Made by a program: the position numbers and the translations under genes. DNA of 64,000 bases from Cardiocondyla obscurior (lineage: Eukaryota > Arthropoda > Insecta > Hymenoptera > Formicidae), in contig NW_027228789.1 in NCBI RefSeq assembly GCF_019399895.1, positions 374,501 to 438,500 of the forward strand, in the 5' to 3' direction. Under the pieces are notes generated by a model that saw only the letters and a list, made by a program, of their open reading frames with translations, was not told the origin of the DNA and searched no databases. Below are positions 1 to 8,699 of the stretch, in pieces (position 1 is the stretch's first letter; the number at the start of each line of letters is the position of its first letter).

Positions 1-32
1 TTCTGTTGTACAACGGATTTTAAAGTTTTAAC

Positions 33-207
33 ATGTTCGAAAATGTAAGATCCGAAAAACAGCAGTTGATAAACGAATTGCATACTTCAGCAAGAAAAAA
101 TTTCCCACAGAGACATGTCATAGTGCGCGGGTATGATAACTTGTGGCAAGCTGATTTGGTCGAGATGCGTTCGTACACTCATGTCAACAGAAATTACCAT
201 TACATAT
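33..207 (+). pseudogene. rve-type integrase fragment (F54H12.3-like transposon protein)
   Basis: The reading frame shows ELHTSARKNFPQRHVIVRG followed by WQADLVEM and NYHYIL, the conserved start of an rve-fold integrase found in many invertebrate transposon-derived proteins of the C. elegans F54H12.3 type. The aspartate in WQADLVEM would be the first catalytic acid. The expected continuation (a second beta strand and the DNG region) is absent: homology stops at about 207, where the start of an LTR-like sequence follows. The frame runs on to 248 but those last residues are not integrase. Only about 58 residues remain, so this cannot be active. Family recognition is from motif memory, not a search. 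Confidence 0.7.
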
Positions 208-220
208 TGTTACACCACGG

Positions 221-549
221 CCCAGTGAGAAATAAAATTTCAATTTGAGATCGATTTGATATCAATGCTATCAAAATGTATCGAAGTCATGGAGATTAAA
301 ATTTTGATTTAATTTCGAGATAACATAAAACTATTAATATTTTTAGGTATAAATGTTTTAATTATAATATATGTACTTAGAATTAGAATATTTATGTTTA
401 AAAATAAAGCATTTAAGCTAAAAAAATTGTAAAAACAACTTTTGCAGCGATAAATGATAAGTTATTATATTGATGTAAAATCGATATCTAATGATGTCGA
501 TTACAATGTATTTTTGAATGTATTTTTAAATTAGGCTCATAACCTCCAA
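221..549. other. AT-rich spacer, probably 5' part of the next transposon
   Basis: No coding signal is visible. The stretch starts with CCCAGTGAG directly after a 13-bp LTR-like stub and is strongly AT-rich. It may be the non-coding start of the element whose ORF begins at 550, but I do not see a matching terminal repeat further right. Confidence 0.3.
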
Positions 550-1026
550 ATGAGCATTGATCATTCCAAATGTGACTTAGAAAAAAAAAAAATTAACGTT
601 ATATTACGGAATAAGCATAATAGTGTTGTGCGACTTTCTAGAAAACAAAGAAACCCTATTGTAAATGAAGTTATGGAGGGAACCCAATATAAAAAAATTT
701 ATATAAATGGTGTTTTATTCCAATGCAACGAAAAAAATGCTTGTTTCAAGACGTGTAACAACACCATTGCAGTTCTACAGAACATTATAAAAATTAAAAA
801 TAATGTGTACTTTATTGGGCTTTTTTTCTCTAATGTTATGAATATATACGAATATCCTTTGCCCTCATCTGTCATTGGAATTGTGAAAGTTTCGCTTTTG
901 AATGAAGAAAGATTAATTTTCTCGGTGCATAATATTGTTTGTAAATGTCGGCTTTTACCTGACGGCGATGATTATACATGTGTTCCTATGTTTAACACTC
1001 TTTCCTTACTAAAATTAAAATTATGA
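550..1026 (+). CDS. Transposon-associated protein, C-terminal domain type, 158 aa
   Basis: An open frame of 158 codons with a basic N-terminus and a C-terminal half containing YINGVLFQCNEKNACFKT, then VLQNIIKIKNNVYFIGLFF and CRLLPDGDDYTCVPMFNTL. This layout (a short beta-rich module with conserved YPL, C-LLP and VP positions) resembles the tail domain of uncharacterised transposon proteins that occur in many copies in ant genomes. I do not know its function and no catalytic residues are visible. The frame is intact but lacks the expected upstream domains, so it is most likely the last exon of a truncated transposon gene. Methionine 550 is only the first ATG in frame; a splice acceptor could precede it. 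Confidence 0.4.
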   Translation: MSIDHSKCDLEKKKINVILRNKHNSVVRLSRKQRNPIVNEVMEGTQYKKIYINGVLFQCNEKNACFKTCNNTIAVLQNIIKIKNNVYFIGLFFSNVMNIYEYPLPSSVIGIVKVSLLNEERLIFSVHNIVCKCRLLPDGDDYTCVPMFNTLSLLKLKL

Positions 1027-1226
1027 TAATCACTACTTAATGAAATTTTACTTTTTGTTGCATTTTTTCATTATGTGTCATATTTGAACAAAAGAAATGT
1101 ACATTATAACCTTACTTTAAAATAATACTTTCTTATAATATGTTATTTCGTTTAAGCAAATGTGGTATATATATGTTCAAAAAATGTCATCTAGTATAAT
1201 GTATTTAATATTCTTTTTTTTTACAG

Positions 1227-1430
1227 TTTGTTGTTTTTAAATACTTCAATAATGATGACAATGATATAGATAGCGCAGAAGATGAATTTTATGATATTGG
1301 TCTTTCTAAATGGATAATCTCTGATATTGATGACACAATAATAGCAAAAATTAAATGGCCTCCATTATACCTGTCTATATTTGTTAAAAAAAAGCAGCAA
1401 TGCAATTACAGTGGCCAGAACAATGTGTGA
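1227..1430 (+). pseudogene. Exon-like relic of a DUF4806-associated transposon protein
   Basis: A polypyrimidine run ending in TTACAG at 1226 is followed by 67 open codons and a TGA. The product starts FVVFKYFNND and carries SKWIISD and IKWPPLYLS; the spacing of a valine-rich start, an N-W segment and a WPP motif is typical of the N-terminal module of insect transposon proteins that often carry DUF4806. The usual downstream part is missing. It lies behind the 550-1026 ORF, but whether both belong to one element is unclear. The call rests on recalled motif layout. Confidence 0.4.
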
Positions 1431-1516
1431 AAATTAAAAGATTTTATTGTAAGTACTATTAAGACAATGAAGATTTAAAATTACTAAGAACTATTTGTTA
1501 GAATATAAAATATATA

Positions 1517-1889
1517 CAGGGTGTCTGGTTGAGTAGTGAGCATCTCTTAGGTATAGATAGAACTCGAAAATACAAATAGGAAAGCCCCGTATCATTTTGC
1601 TAAATTCTTAACTGTTATTGAGAAAAAAATAAAAATGTATAAAATGTATAGGCGTAAGAGCGACAAGGAAGCTGCGCGTGAGTGAGCGCTACAGGCGACG
1701 GCACCATTTTTAGCTACTCGCCTGTCGCGCTAACTCACGCGTGGTTTCCTTGTCACTCTTGCGCTAGACAAATTAATTGTTTTCGTACAAACTATTGAGA
1801 ATTTTGCAAAATGGTATAAGACTTTTTTATTTTTCTCACCAAGACTTATCTATTCCTACTCGGCGTGACACATTAAATAATACACCCTG
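1517..1889. mobile_element. Palindromic MITE, family A, copy 1 (Tc1/mariner type)
   Basis: The element starts CAGGGTGTCTGG and ends ACACCCTG and is flanked by TA on both sides (1515-1516, 1890-1891), the target duplication of the Tc1/mariner superfamily. Inside, the arms TTTTGCTAAATTC...TTATTGAGAAAAAAAT and GGCGTAAGAGCGACAAGGAA are mirrored on the right, so the whole unit can fold into one long hairpin. No ORF. The same family recurs at 4323, 4711, 17761, 33216, 38932 and 49129. Confidence 0.85.
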
Positions 1890-2402
1890 TATACAGGGTG
1901 TATCACCCCATGTATCGAATATTTCGCGAGTAGGTAGGTTTTAGGAAGAGAAATTGAAAAGTCCTATACGATTTTGCTTAATTTTTATTCGTAAGCAAAA
2001 TAAAAATTTATAAAAATTTTCGCGAGTGAGAGCATACCTTTAAGAAGGAGTTAACGTTGCAAGTATAGGACCGACTCACGCTGTTTGAAAGACAAGGAGA
2101 AACGCACGAGCGAGACGAGGCGACGACGCGTAAGGCGGTGACAAGAACGACGCGCGAGCGAGACGAGGCGACAATGCGCGTGTGAGGCAAGCCGACGATG
2201 TGCGACAAAGCGAGGCGAACGACGAAACGCGAGCGAGAGGAGACACCAATGTTAACGATACGGGTAAAGTTACCAATTTAAAATTAAACAATTACACGGC
2301 GTAAATATGACTATCTTTTCCTCACCACTTATCGAGGTAGATAGTATGGCGCGTTTTTTTTAGAGTGGTTTTTCCAGTAAGCCTAATTCACTGCAACAAC
2401 TC

Positions 2403-2795
2403 AATGCAACAATTGTTTGAAGTGCCTCCCTTGTGCTTGTAGGCAAAGTTCGGCTCTCCGAACAATTTGTTGCGTTGCACGTTGTGCTATATCGAGCGTC
2501 ACTGTATCGAAGGTCGCTATAATTGCAGTACAAACCTCCTCCACAGTACCTTCACGCACGTGCTCGACTTGAGCTTTTATATGGCCCCAAACAAAATAAT
2601 CCAGCACAATCAGATGCAGCGAACGTGCTGGCCAAATAATGGGACCACCGCGACCCATCCAACGCCCAGCGAAACGATTATTCAATACCTGTTGTGCGTT
2701 GCGCGAAAAATGCGGCGGAGCACCGTCCTGCTGGTAAATTAATCTTAGCCGAACGTTAAGCGGCAGGTTCTCCCAAAGCGGTGAAAGATCATTTT
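2403..2795 (-). pseudogene. Tc1/mariner transposase relic, minus copy
   Basis: Read on the minus strand the frame gives YQQDGAPPHFSRNAQQVL, then NRFAGRWMGRGGP and a segment with LDYFVWGHIKAQV, ending in a short GRHFKQLLH tail and a stop near 2403. These are the second aspartate region (QQDGAPPH), the WPARSPDL-like block and the FVWGHIK block of Tc1/mariner DDE transposases often annotated as Tc3-like in ants. The third catalytic position has decayed (SLHLIVLDY). The N-terminal HTH and the first aspartate are missing. The other half of the pair lies at 2940-3898 on the plus strand. Confidence 0.8.
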
Positions 2796-2939
2796 TTTAA
2801 AAATAAGCATAACACTCCCCATTTAAACGCAGTGGTAAAAAGTACGGCCCAATTTAAAAGTAACAAATCACAATATTCGCATGAATTATCCTTCAATCAT
2901 CATCGATCAATCATTTTTGGCGATTTTTTGCGTTAAAAT

Positions 2940-3898
2940 CGAGGAAGAAATTTTGCGCATTTTTGAAGAAGAGCCAGGAAGCAGTATTCGTTGAGCAGCG
3001 CGAACACTCAATGTAACAAATTCATTACCAAAGCATGTAACATCTTCTTCCGCGCGATAGAATAGAACGCGCAATCTTTTATAAAGGCACGTATTTCCGT
3101 TTTCTTAATTTTCTAGTACAAAGGTTTTATTGTAAATTATTATAATTATTAATAAAACACATGTAGGATTTCTCGCACAACATCGGCGAGATCCAGAATT
3201 TCCGGATCGAATATTATGGACGGATGAAACTTTATTCACTCCTAATAGATTTCTAAATTCTAAAAATTTCGTTCAATGGCAGCGTCATAATCCACGTGCT
3301 GTGCGCCAGAGCGGATTTCAATTTAGGTGGCAACTAAATGTGTGGGCGGGAGTAATAGGCAACAGAGTTGTAAGTATTATCATAACATAAAAATTCGTTT
3401 AGTTAAAATTGATATGAGATTAGCAATATTTTGATTTATAATGTTTAGATCGGTCCATACTTTCTTCCACCGCGACTAAATGAAAAACTTTATAGTCAAT
3501 TTCTTGAGAATGAATTACCGGTTCTCCTAGAAGACGTTCCTTTGGAATTTCGGCGTCAATTGATTTATCAACAGGACGGGGCGCCGCCACACTTCAGTCG
3601 TCGTGCGCGACAGATCTTAGATTTTTATTTCCCTAATAGGTGGATGGGGCGGGGGATCCTATCTCGTGGCCAGCACGTTCCCCGGGCATGAACGTGCTGG
3701 ATTATTTCGTTAGGGCCACGTTAAAGCCCACATAGAAAATGTACGTGATCGTACCGTTGAAGAGGTTCGCGATGCAATTATAGCGACCTTTGGTACGATT
3801 ACGCCCGACATGGCACATAGAACAATGCAACAAATTGTTCGGAGAGCGGAACTTTGTTTGTAAGAACAAGGGAAGCATTTCGAACAATTGTTGCATTA
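2940..3898 (+). pseudogene. Tc1/mariner transposase relic, plus copy
   Basis: The coding trace is interrupted by frameshifts and short AT insertions. Recognisable blocks are EEEPGSSIR-like HTH remains near 2960, RILWTDETLFTPNRF (first catalytic D) at about 3207-3250, QLNVWAGVIGN near 3330, YQQDGAPPHFSRRARQIL (second D) near 3566-3620, FPNRWMGRG near 3632, and a C-terminal tail ending at 3898 similar to the minus copy. All frames are broken, so it is dead. A tract at 3100-3165 interrupts the coding trace and may be an insertion or an intron. Confidence 0.8.
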
Positions 3899-4322
3899 AA
3901 CTTGTGCCGGTGGATTAGGCCTATCAGGGATATCACCAAAAAAAAAAAACGCACTGAGCTATCTACCTCAATAGATAGTGAGGAAACGATAGCGTTTGCA
4001 CATTGTATAAAAAAATTAATTATAAATTCGGAACTTTGTCTCGTCCGCGGTGCTTCGTTCACTTCTCCTTACGCGTCGCATCGTGTTGCTTGCGCGTTGT
4101 CGCGTCGTCTCGCTCGCGCGTGGTCACTTGCCTCGTCTCACGTATTGTCGCATCGTGTCGCGCGCGCGTTGTCGCTTTGTATCGCTCTTGCGCTAGACAA
4201 ATTAATTTTTTTCTCAATAACCATTGAGAATTTTGCAAAATGGCACTGAAATTTTTAATTTGTATTCCCGATATCTACTTATCTCTAGAAGCATTGACAC
4301 ATGGTTCGGGACACTCTGTATA

Positions 4323-4706
4323 CAGGGTGTCCCAGACATAACGAAGGATACTGGGAGAATAGATAGAATTGATTGAGACAAATAGAAAAGTCTCGTACCA
4401 TTTTGCAAAATTCTCAACCGTTATTGAGAAAAAAATTAAAATGTATAAATTGTATAGGCGTAAGAGCGACAAGGATGCTGCGCGTGAGTGAGCGCGACAG
4501 GCGAATGGCTAGAAATGGCGCCGTCGCCTGTCACGCTCATATCACGCGCAGCTTCCTTGTCGCTCTTATGCCTATACAATTTATACATTTTAATTTTTTT
4601 CTCAATAACAATTGAGAATTTTGTAAAATGATACGGGACTTTTCTACTTGTCTCAATCAATTCTATCTATCCTGCTAGTATTCTTTGTTATGTCTGGGAC
4701 ACCCTG
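4323..4706. mobile_element. Palindromic MITE, family A, copy 3
   Basis: Starts CAGGGTGTCCCAGAC and ends GTCTGGGACACCCTG with TA on each side. The two halves are complementary over almost their full length (GGCGTAAGAGCGACAAGGAT on the left; the complement on the right near 4550). ORFs here on both strands are products of this symmetry and not genes. Confidence 0.85.
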
Positions 4707-4710
4707 TATA

Positions 4711-5066
4711 CAGGGTGTCTCACCCCATGTGTCGAATCCGTTAGGAATAGACAGAACTCGGGTAGACAAATAAGAAAGTCCCACACCATTTTGCAAAATT
4801 CTCAATGGTTATTGAGAAAAAAAGTAATTTGTCTAGCGCAAGAGCAACAAGGAAGCTGCGGGCGAGTGAGCGTGACAGGCGAATGGCTAGGAATGGCGCC
4901 GTCGCCTGTCGCGCTCACTCACGCGTGGCTTTTTTATCGCTCTTGCGCTAGACAAATTAATTTTTTTCTCAATAACCATTGAGAATTTTGCAAAATAGTG
5001 TGGGATTTTCTTATTTGTCTACCCGAGTTCTATCTATTCCTAACGGATTCGACACATGGGGTGAGA
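4711..5066. mobile_element. Palindromic MITE, family A, copy 4, right end lost
   Basis: Starts CAGGGTGTCTCACCCC right behind copy 3. The left arm (GTCTAGCGCAAGAGCAACAAG) is mirrored near 4935. The right end stops at GGGGTGAGAC without the final ACCCTG and is fused to the next fold-back element, so a deletion has joined the two. Confidence 0.8.
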
Positions 5067-5069
5067 CAG

Positions 5070-5599
5070 TATACAAACTTTGGAACTAGGTAGATCTCGT
5101 TATTTTAAGAAGAAAAGTTCTTTACCATTTTTTATTCCGAGTAATATTAAGCGAGAAAATAATTATTAAAAATTATGTCTTTTGGGCGGAACTTACTGCA
5201 CCCCACACCGCGCGGAGACGCTCTATCCATCGATAGTCCCCAATCCTTGCGTTCTCGATCATCGATAAGAAAAATGAAGGCGCGCGGGGCACGACAGGCG
5301 GTTGCGATCGGCCCGCCTAGATAAACTGGTCTAAACCAGGAATAAAAGAAAGGCGACGACGCGTAACAATACAAAGAAAATTATCGATGATCAAGAAAGC
5401 ATGGATTGGGGACTACCGACGGATAGAGCGTCTCCGCGCGGTGTGAGAAGCAGTAAGATCCGCCCAAAAAACCTAATTTTCAATAATTTTTATCTCGCGT
5501 AATATTACTCAGAATAAAAAATGGTAAAGGACTTTTCGTCTTAAAATAACGAGATCTACCTAGTTCCAAAGTTTGTCTACATGACTTTGCGACACCCTG
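5070..5599. mobile_element. Long fold-back MITE with GC-rich arms
   Basis: The left part (ACTTTGGAACTAGGTAGATC... GCGCGGAGACGCTCTATCC) is repeated as its complement on the right (GGATAGAGCGTCTCCGCGCG... GATCTACCTAGTTCCAAAGT) and the right end is GACACCCTG before TA. The left terminus is truncated. Tc1/mariner-type ends but arms unrelated to family A. Confidence 0.75.
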
Positions 5600-5867
5600 T
5601 ATATTATAAATTATTTATTTGTAATAAAAAAAACTTTAGTTTTAGTTCAGTTATTTTTATGGTTTCCTTTCTCATGGTATTGTAATTCCTCCGACCTACT
5701 GCGCAAGTACTACGTCTACCTTAGTTCTTTTGTGATGGTGAGTTACACGAGACAGCGGGATGCTTTTGACTTAACCAATAACTGTTCGCTTTGATTGAGT
5801 CACCGTTAGCGTTTTTGATACCATGTGCCTTGGAAGCCTCATAAAGTAATCTCCAGGATTTGTCAAA
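5600..5867. other. No gene recognised; unique-looking spacer
   Basis: After the MITE there is AT-rich then mixed sequence without a convincing ORF. It precedes the ATG at 5868 and may be the promoter and 5' UTR of the old transposon whose relic follows. Confidence 0.3.
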
Positions 5868-6005
5868 ATGCGGAAATCAAATATCAGCGATGAAGTGCAG
5901 CTTGTGGAGTTGGATATCAGTGACAAAAATAAAGCGCTTATTCAAGACTTGAAGAAGTTTACAGAATTGTCAAAGTCAAGTATTTATACCTATTTAACAG
6001 TATAG
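5868..6005 (+). CDS. Short ORF, 45 aa, start of a decayed transposon gene
   Basis: ATG at 5868 opens 45 codons with an acidic and lysine-rich product (MRKSNISDEVQLVELD...) ending at TAG 6003-6005. I do not recognise it. It could be the first exon of the same gene as the relic at 6225-6945, because both lie on the plus strand and the next recognisable coding block is only about 220 bases away. Confidence 0.25.
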   Translation: MRKSNISDEVQLVELDISDKNKALIQDLKKFTELSKSSIYTYLTV

Positions 6006-6224
6006 TAAAAAAAGTCTATTGTGTACACCTTGCAAGTATAAGCCAGTTGAAAAGTGATCTTCACACGAGCAACATGTGGAGCTCATAAAGCAGAGAAAAC
6101 ATTCAATATCAAAAAATGTATAACAATTAAATAAAAAGAGATATTTTATTTCTGAAAAATGAACAATATTTAGTAGAAATGGAGGTTTTCGAATAGAAGC
6201 CACGTTGAGACAGCGGTATGCCGA

Positions 6225-6945
6225 CTTGTGTTATCAAAAGAACAACCATGTTTAAGTCGTGATCGTCCAAGTTTGGAATTTAAAGATTTCAAGAAACGAT
6301 GAAAATGTAGAAAAATACAAACCATTTGTGCAGAAATCAGTATTGAAGAACTTTCATATGCAACTCACATCAGCCTTTCTACAATAAATAAATTAGATGC
6401 TGCAAAAGTAGTGAAAAAAGTAATACTAGATAATCAAACAAAAACAATTCTTTCCGGCGATAAAGCTCTTTCACTTTTAATTGAACACAAATTGTTGTTA
6501 CACCACGGAGGGTGCTGTGGGGTCCGTTCTCCGGACGTGTAAACGAAGCGGGACGAATAAAGATCTTCGCAAGTTAATTGATGCATTATTTTTATTTTCT
6601 TCTTTTGATCTTACAGTCATCGATTTCACGCGATACACTTTTAATTGCGACTGCCCGTTCGGGCCGCGGTTGCCCCTATATATGCCCTGCTGTTGCTATG
6701 TCGAAAATCATAGCAATCAGCAGATTCGCGGGTGGCAATCGCGAATGTTCTTGAAGCGTCGCGTCCATGCCGGAAATGCCGGGTTACCTTGATCGGCGGT
6801 ATTCTGCCGATCTTGCTAAATGGTCGCGCGCTTGCGAGATTTCGTCGTTATTCTCGAGCCTTCTGTTGCCAGGGGCTCAGGATATAACATTGTCGCAAAG
6901 TCAATGCAGTATATTACTGATAGTAATCGCGCACCGTGATTAAGC
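6225..6945 (+). pseudogene. Transposon-derived coding relic split by a solo LTR
   Basis: Frame traces read LSKEQPCLSRDRPSLEFKDF, then ISIEELSYATHISLSTINK and GDKALSLLIEHKL up to 6491; after the LTR the frame resumes as LSQSQCSILL at 6890. The order (basic segment, a T-EEL-YA block, then a KALSL block followed by KLSK-QY-like residues) is that of an uncharacterised family of repeated insect and cnidarian proteins that I regard as transposon-derived. Removing the LTR and one copy of TTGT restores continuity, which supports both calls. In-frame stops (for example after KKR near 6300) make it a pseudogene. Confidence 0.55.
6496..6889 (+). mobile_element. Solo LTR, family LTR-A, 394 bp
   Basis: Starts TGTTACACCACGG and ends GGATATAACA, so it has TG...CA ends. 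It is flanked by TTGT at 6492-6495 and 6890-6893, a 4-bp target duplication as made by many Ty3/Gypsy and Pao elements. The surrounding relic frame continues on both sides. No internal region remains, so the element was removed by LTR-LTR recombination. A partial minus-strand copy lies at 55271-55494 and a 13-bp stub at 208-220. The 103-codon ORF inside it is not considered a gene. Confidence 0.85.
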
Positions 6946-6949
6946 ACGC

Positions 6950-7265
6950 ACGAAATGAGACATCCCAGATTTATCAAAAGAGTTTTCTAGTCTAGCAAGT
7001 AAAAAAAATCGATTTTTTTTGCATATTTTGCAAGTATATAATCTAGAGAATATATACGCAAAAGGATTTATCGATCCGAAGCTCGGGGGCCCTTCTATGC
7101 ACGCCGGAACATTCACTCGTCGGGCCTTCCGACGCATAACGGAGCGCCCGGAGCGCCTACCTCGGGACCTTTGTAATACGTAACGCAGCCTTATTGTGGT
7201 ATTGTTATGTATTGGAGGAGAATAAAGCACTTGTTGATTATATTTACTAAGTTTATTACTAAAGG
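6950..7265. other. No gene; possible old LTR remnant
   Basis: Mixed composition with a GC-rich block (7075-7180) followed by GGAGAATAAAGCAC, a possible polyadenylation signal. No terminal repeats or protein match could be seen. The pogo element starts just after it. Confidence 0.3.
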
Positions 7266-7668
7266 TAGGGGATAGGTGCCATGAATGGGACAGGTTTTGA
7301 ATGGGACAAAGTGCATTGCAAAAGATCTGTACACATTGCATATGCAAATTATTTTTTATTTTGTTGTGTGTCCCTACCTAATTATTTGGTGCAAATATTA
7401 CAGCACTTTTGTTTATAGCAATCTGACGAGTCGTGGTTAAAAATTTATAAGGGTCAAAGTAAATATTTTTGCCATTGCTTTGAGTCGTTTCCTGAGTTAA
7501 AAGTTAGGTATACTAAATATTAAAGTACTTAAAAATGTTCTCAATACATTTAATTAAAACGAGAAAATTTGATAATTAAATCTGGTTACTATTTTACTTA
7601 TTTTTGAGGTTAATTTACAAAAAGCTCTCTTAGTCTTGAATGGGACAGTGAAATATAAGAATATATTA

Positions 7669-7739
7669 GGGAAACCGGAAAGTAATGTCGTTTCTGCGCT
7701 CGATATTTGTTATTATACGACATTACTTTCCGGTCCCTC
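7669..7739. mobile_element. Minimal mariner MITE, 71 bp hairpin
   Basis: GGAAACCGGAAAGTAATGTCG on the left is mirrored by CGACATTACTTTCCGG on the right, separated by about 28 bases and flanked by TA. The GGAAAGTAAT core resembles mariner terminal repeats. It lies upstream of the pogo ORF. Confidence 0.75.
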
Positions 7740-7789
7740 TAATATTTTACATAATCTTACTTAAATTCTTATTTCTAGATTAAAATAAA

Positions 7790-7987
7790 ATGAATCCAAA
7801 GAAAAGAATTCGAATCAGTGCCGAAAAAATACAAAAAGCAGTAAGAAAAGTTATAGATCAAGGAGGTTCTGTAAGATCTGTGGCAATTGCCTACCAAATG
7901 AGTAAATCTCATTTGTGTAGATTAGTTAATAAAGCAAAAAAATTACCAAAAAATGAATTTGTATATTGTCCTAAAGTTGGTGTATAA
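7790..7987 (+). CDS. pogo transposase N-terminal HTH (psq type), 65 aa
   Basis: Starts MNPKKRIRISAEKIQKAVRK and carries GGSVRSVAIAYQMSKSHLCRL, a psq-like helix-turn-helix that binds the transposon ends in pogo transposases. Here VRSVA and KSHLCRLV form the two helices. The frame ends at a TAA soon after PKVGV, about 45 bases before a 631-bp insertion. In the intact protein this would continue into the CENPB-type HTH and DDE core found from 8700 on. The start is supported by an AT-rich, ATG-poor upstream stretch and by the usual short basic N-terminus. Confidence 0.75.
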   Translation: MNPKKRIRISAEKIQKAVRKVIDQGGSVRSVAIAYQMSKSHLCRLVNKAKKLPKNEFVYCPKVGV

Positions 7988-8033
7988 AAATCAAACTTAT
8001 AATATGAGTTTTACAAATAAAAATTACAATTAA

Positions 8034-8664
8034 CGCCGCGGGGATGTTACGCGGTCGTGGCCGGTTTATTTAACGCGAAAAGGCGGGTGTTAGTCCTTCG
8101 AATATGCGAGTTACGCGAAGACACGCGTTGAGCACGTGGCCGGTAGATGAGATTCGCACAGAATCTATAAATGAGTTTCACGCTTGAGTTAGTCTTTAAA
8201 TTGATATCTGTCTGTTTAACTGTTCTTGAGAACTCGCACTGAGTTTAAACAATGAGTCACAATTATATTAATCGTGAGTTCACACGCTGCGAGATGTGAT
8301 GAGCTACTGAGCACGAGGTTCAACACGCCTCGTGCTGCAAGGTGATGTCTTCCAGAAGATTCTTGGCGTGTTGCACACTGCGAAGATGATCTGGATGAGT
8401 TGTACTGGAGACAAGGCGATGAGTTGAACGATGAGTTGAACGATGAGTTGAACGATGAGTAGCACGATGAGTAGCACGATGAGTAAGAATTGTGAGAGAA
8501 GCACACTGCACGTTGTTGCACACGAGGTGATGCTTGGCACGGCTGAGTGAACATTGATAAGCCTCGAGCCGGCAACGCCTTTGAGAATCGGAGGCAATTA
8601 TCGAACGATATCGATCCGTCGCCGGCGATCGGCCACGAGGTGCTGCTCCCGCGGCGGTGACATG
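8034..8664 (+). repeat. Dispersed repeat R1, copy 1, inserted in pogo
   Basis: Starts CGCCGCGGGGATG, ends about CCGCGGCGGTGACATG, and is flanked by ATTAA (8029-8033, 8665-8669), a plausible 5-bp target duplication. A second copy is at 25398-25985 in the same orientation; both share CTGAGCACGAGGTTCAACACG, GAGAAGCACACTGCAC-like and CTCGAGCCGGCAACGC blocks. No protein match. An internal GATGAGTTGAAC run (8418-8460) is a short tandem repeat. It could be an LTR or a non-autonomous element; ends are not TG...CA. Confidence 0.65.
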
Positions 8665-8699
8665 ATTAATTACTAAATTAAAATCTTTTAACAATTGGA

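Larger units (their letters stand above)
1894..4318. mobile_element. Composite MITE A2 interrupted by an inverted Tc1/mariner pair
   Basis: It abuts copy 1, sharing only a TATA at the join. The left arm (1894 to about 2318) starts CAGGGTGTATCACCCC and contains GAGCGAGACGAGGCGACGAC; the right arm (about 3990-4318) carries the complement GTCGTCTCGCTCGCG and ends ACACTCTG before TA. Between the arms lie two transposase relics in opposite orientation, bounded by inverted copies of TATCTACCTC...AGATAGT (around 2330 and 3960). The simplest reading is a Tc1/mariner element, itself rearranged head to head, inserted in the loop of a MITE. Confidence 0.7.

Noticed and set aside
2008..2291. Small minus-strand ORFs
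   Set aside because: They fall in the left arm of MITE A2 and mirror those in the right arm at 3854-4249.
1517..5066. CRISPR-like repeated units
   Set aside because: The repeats are palindromic MITEs with TA flanks, not short direct repeats with unique spacers.
6481..6792. 103-codon Cys-rich ORF
   Set aside because: It starts in the old relic and runs into the solo LTR; a chance fusion.
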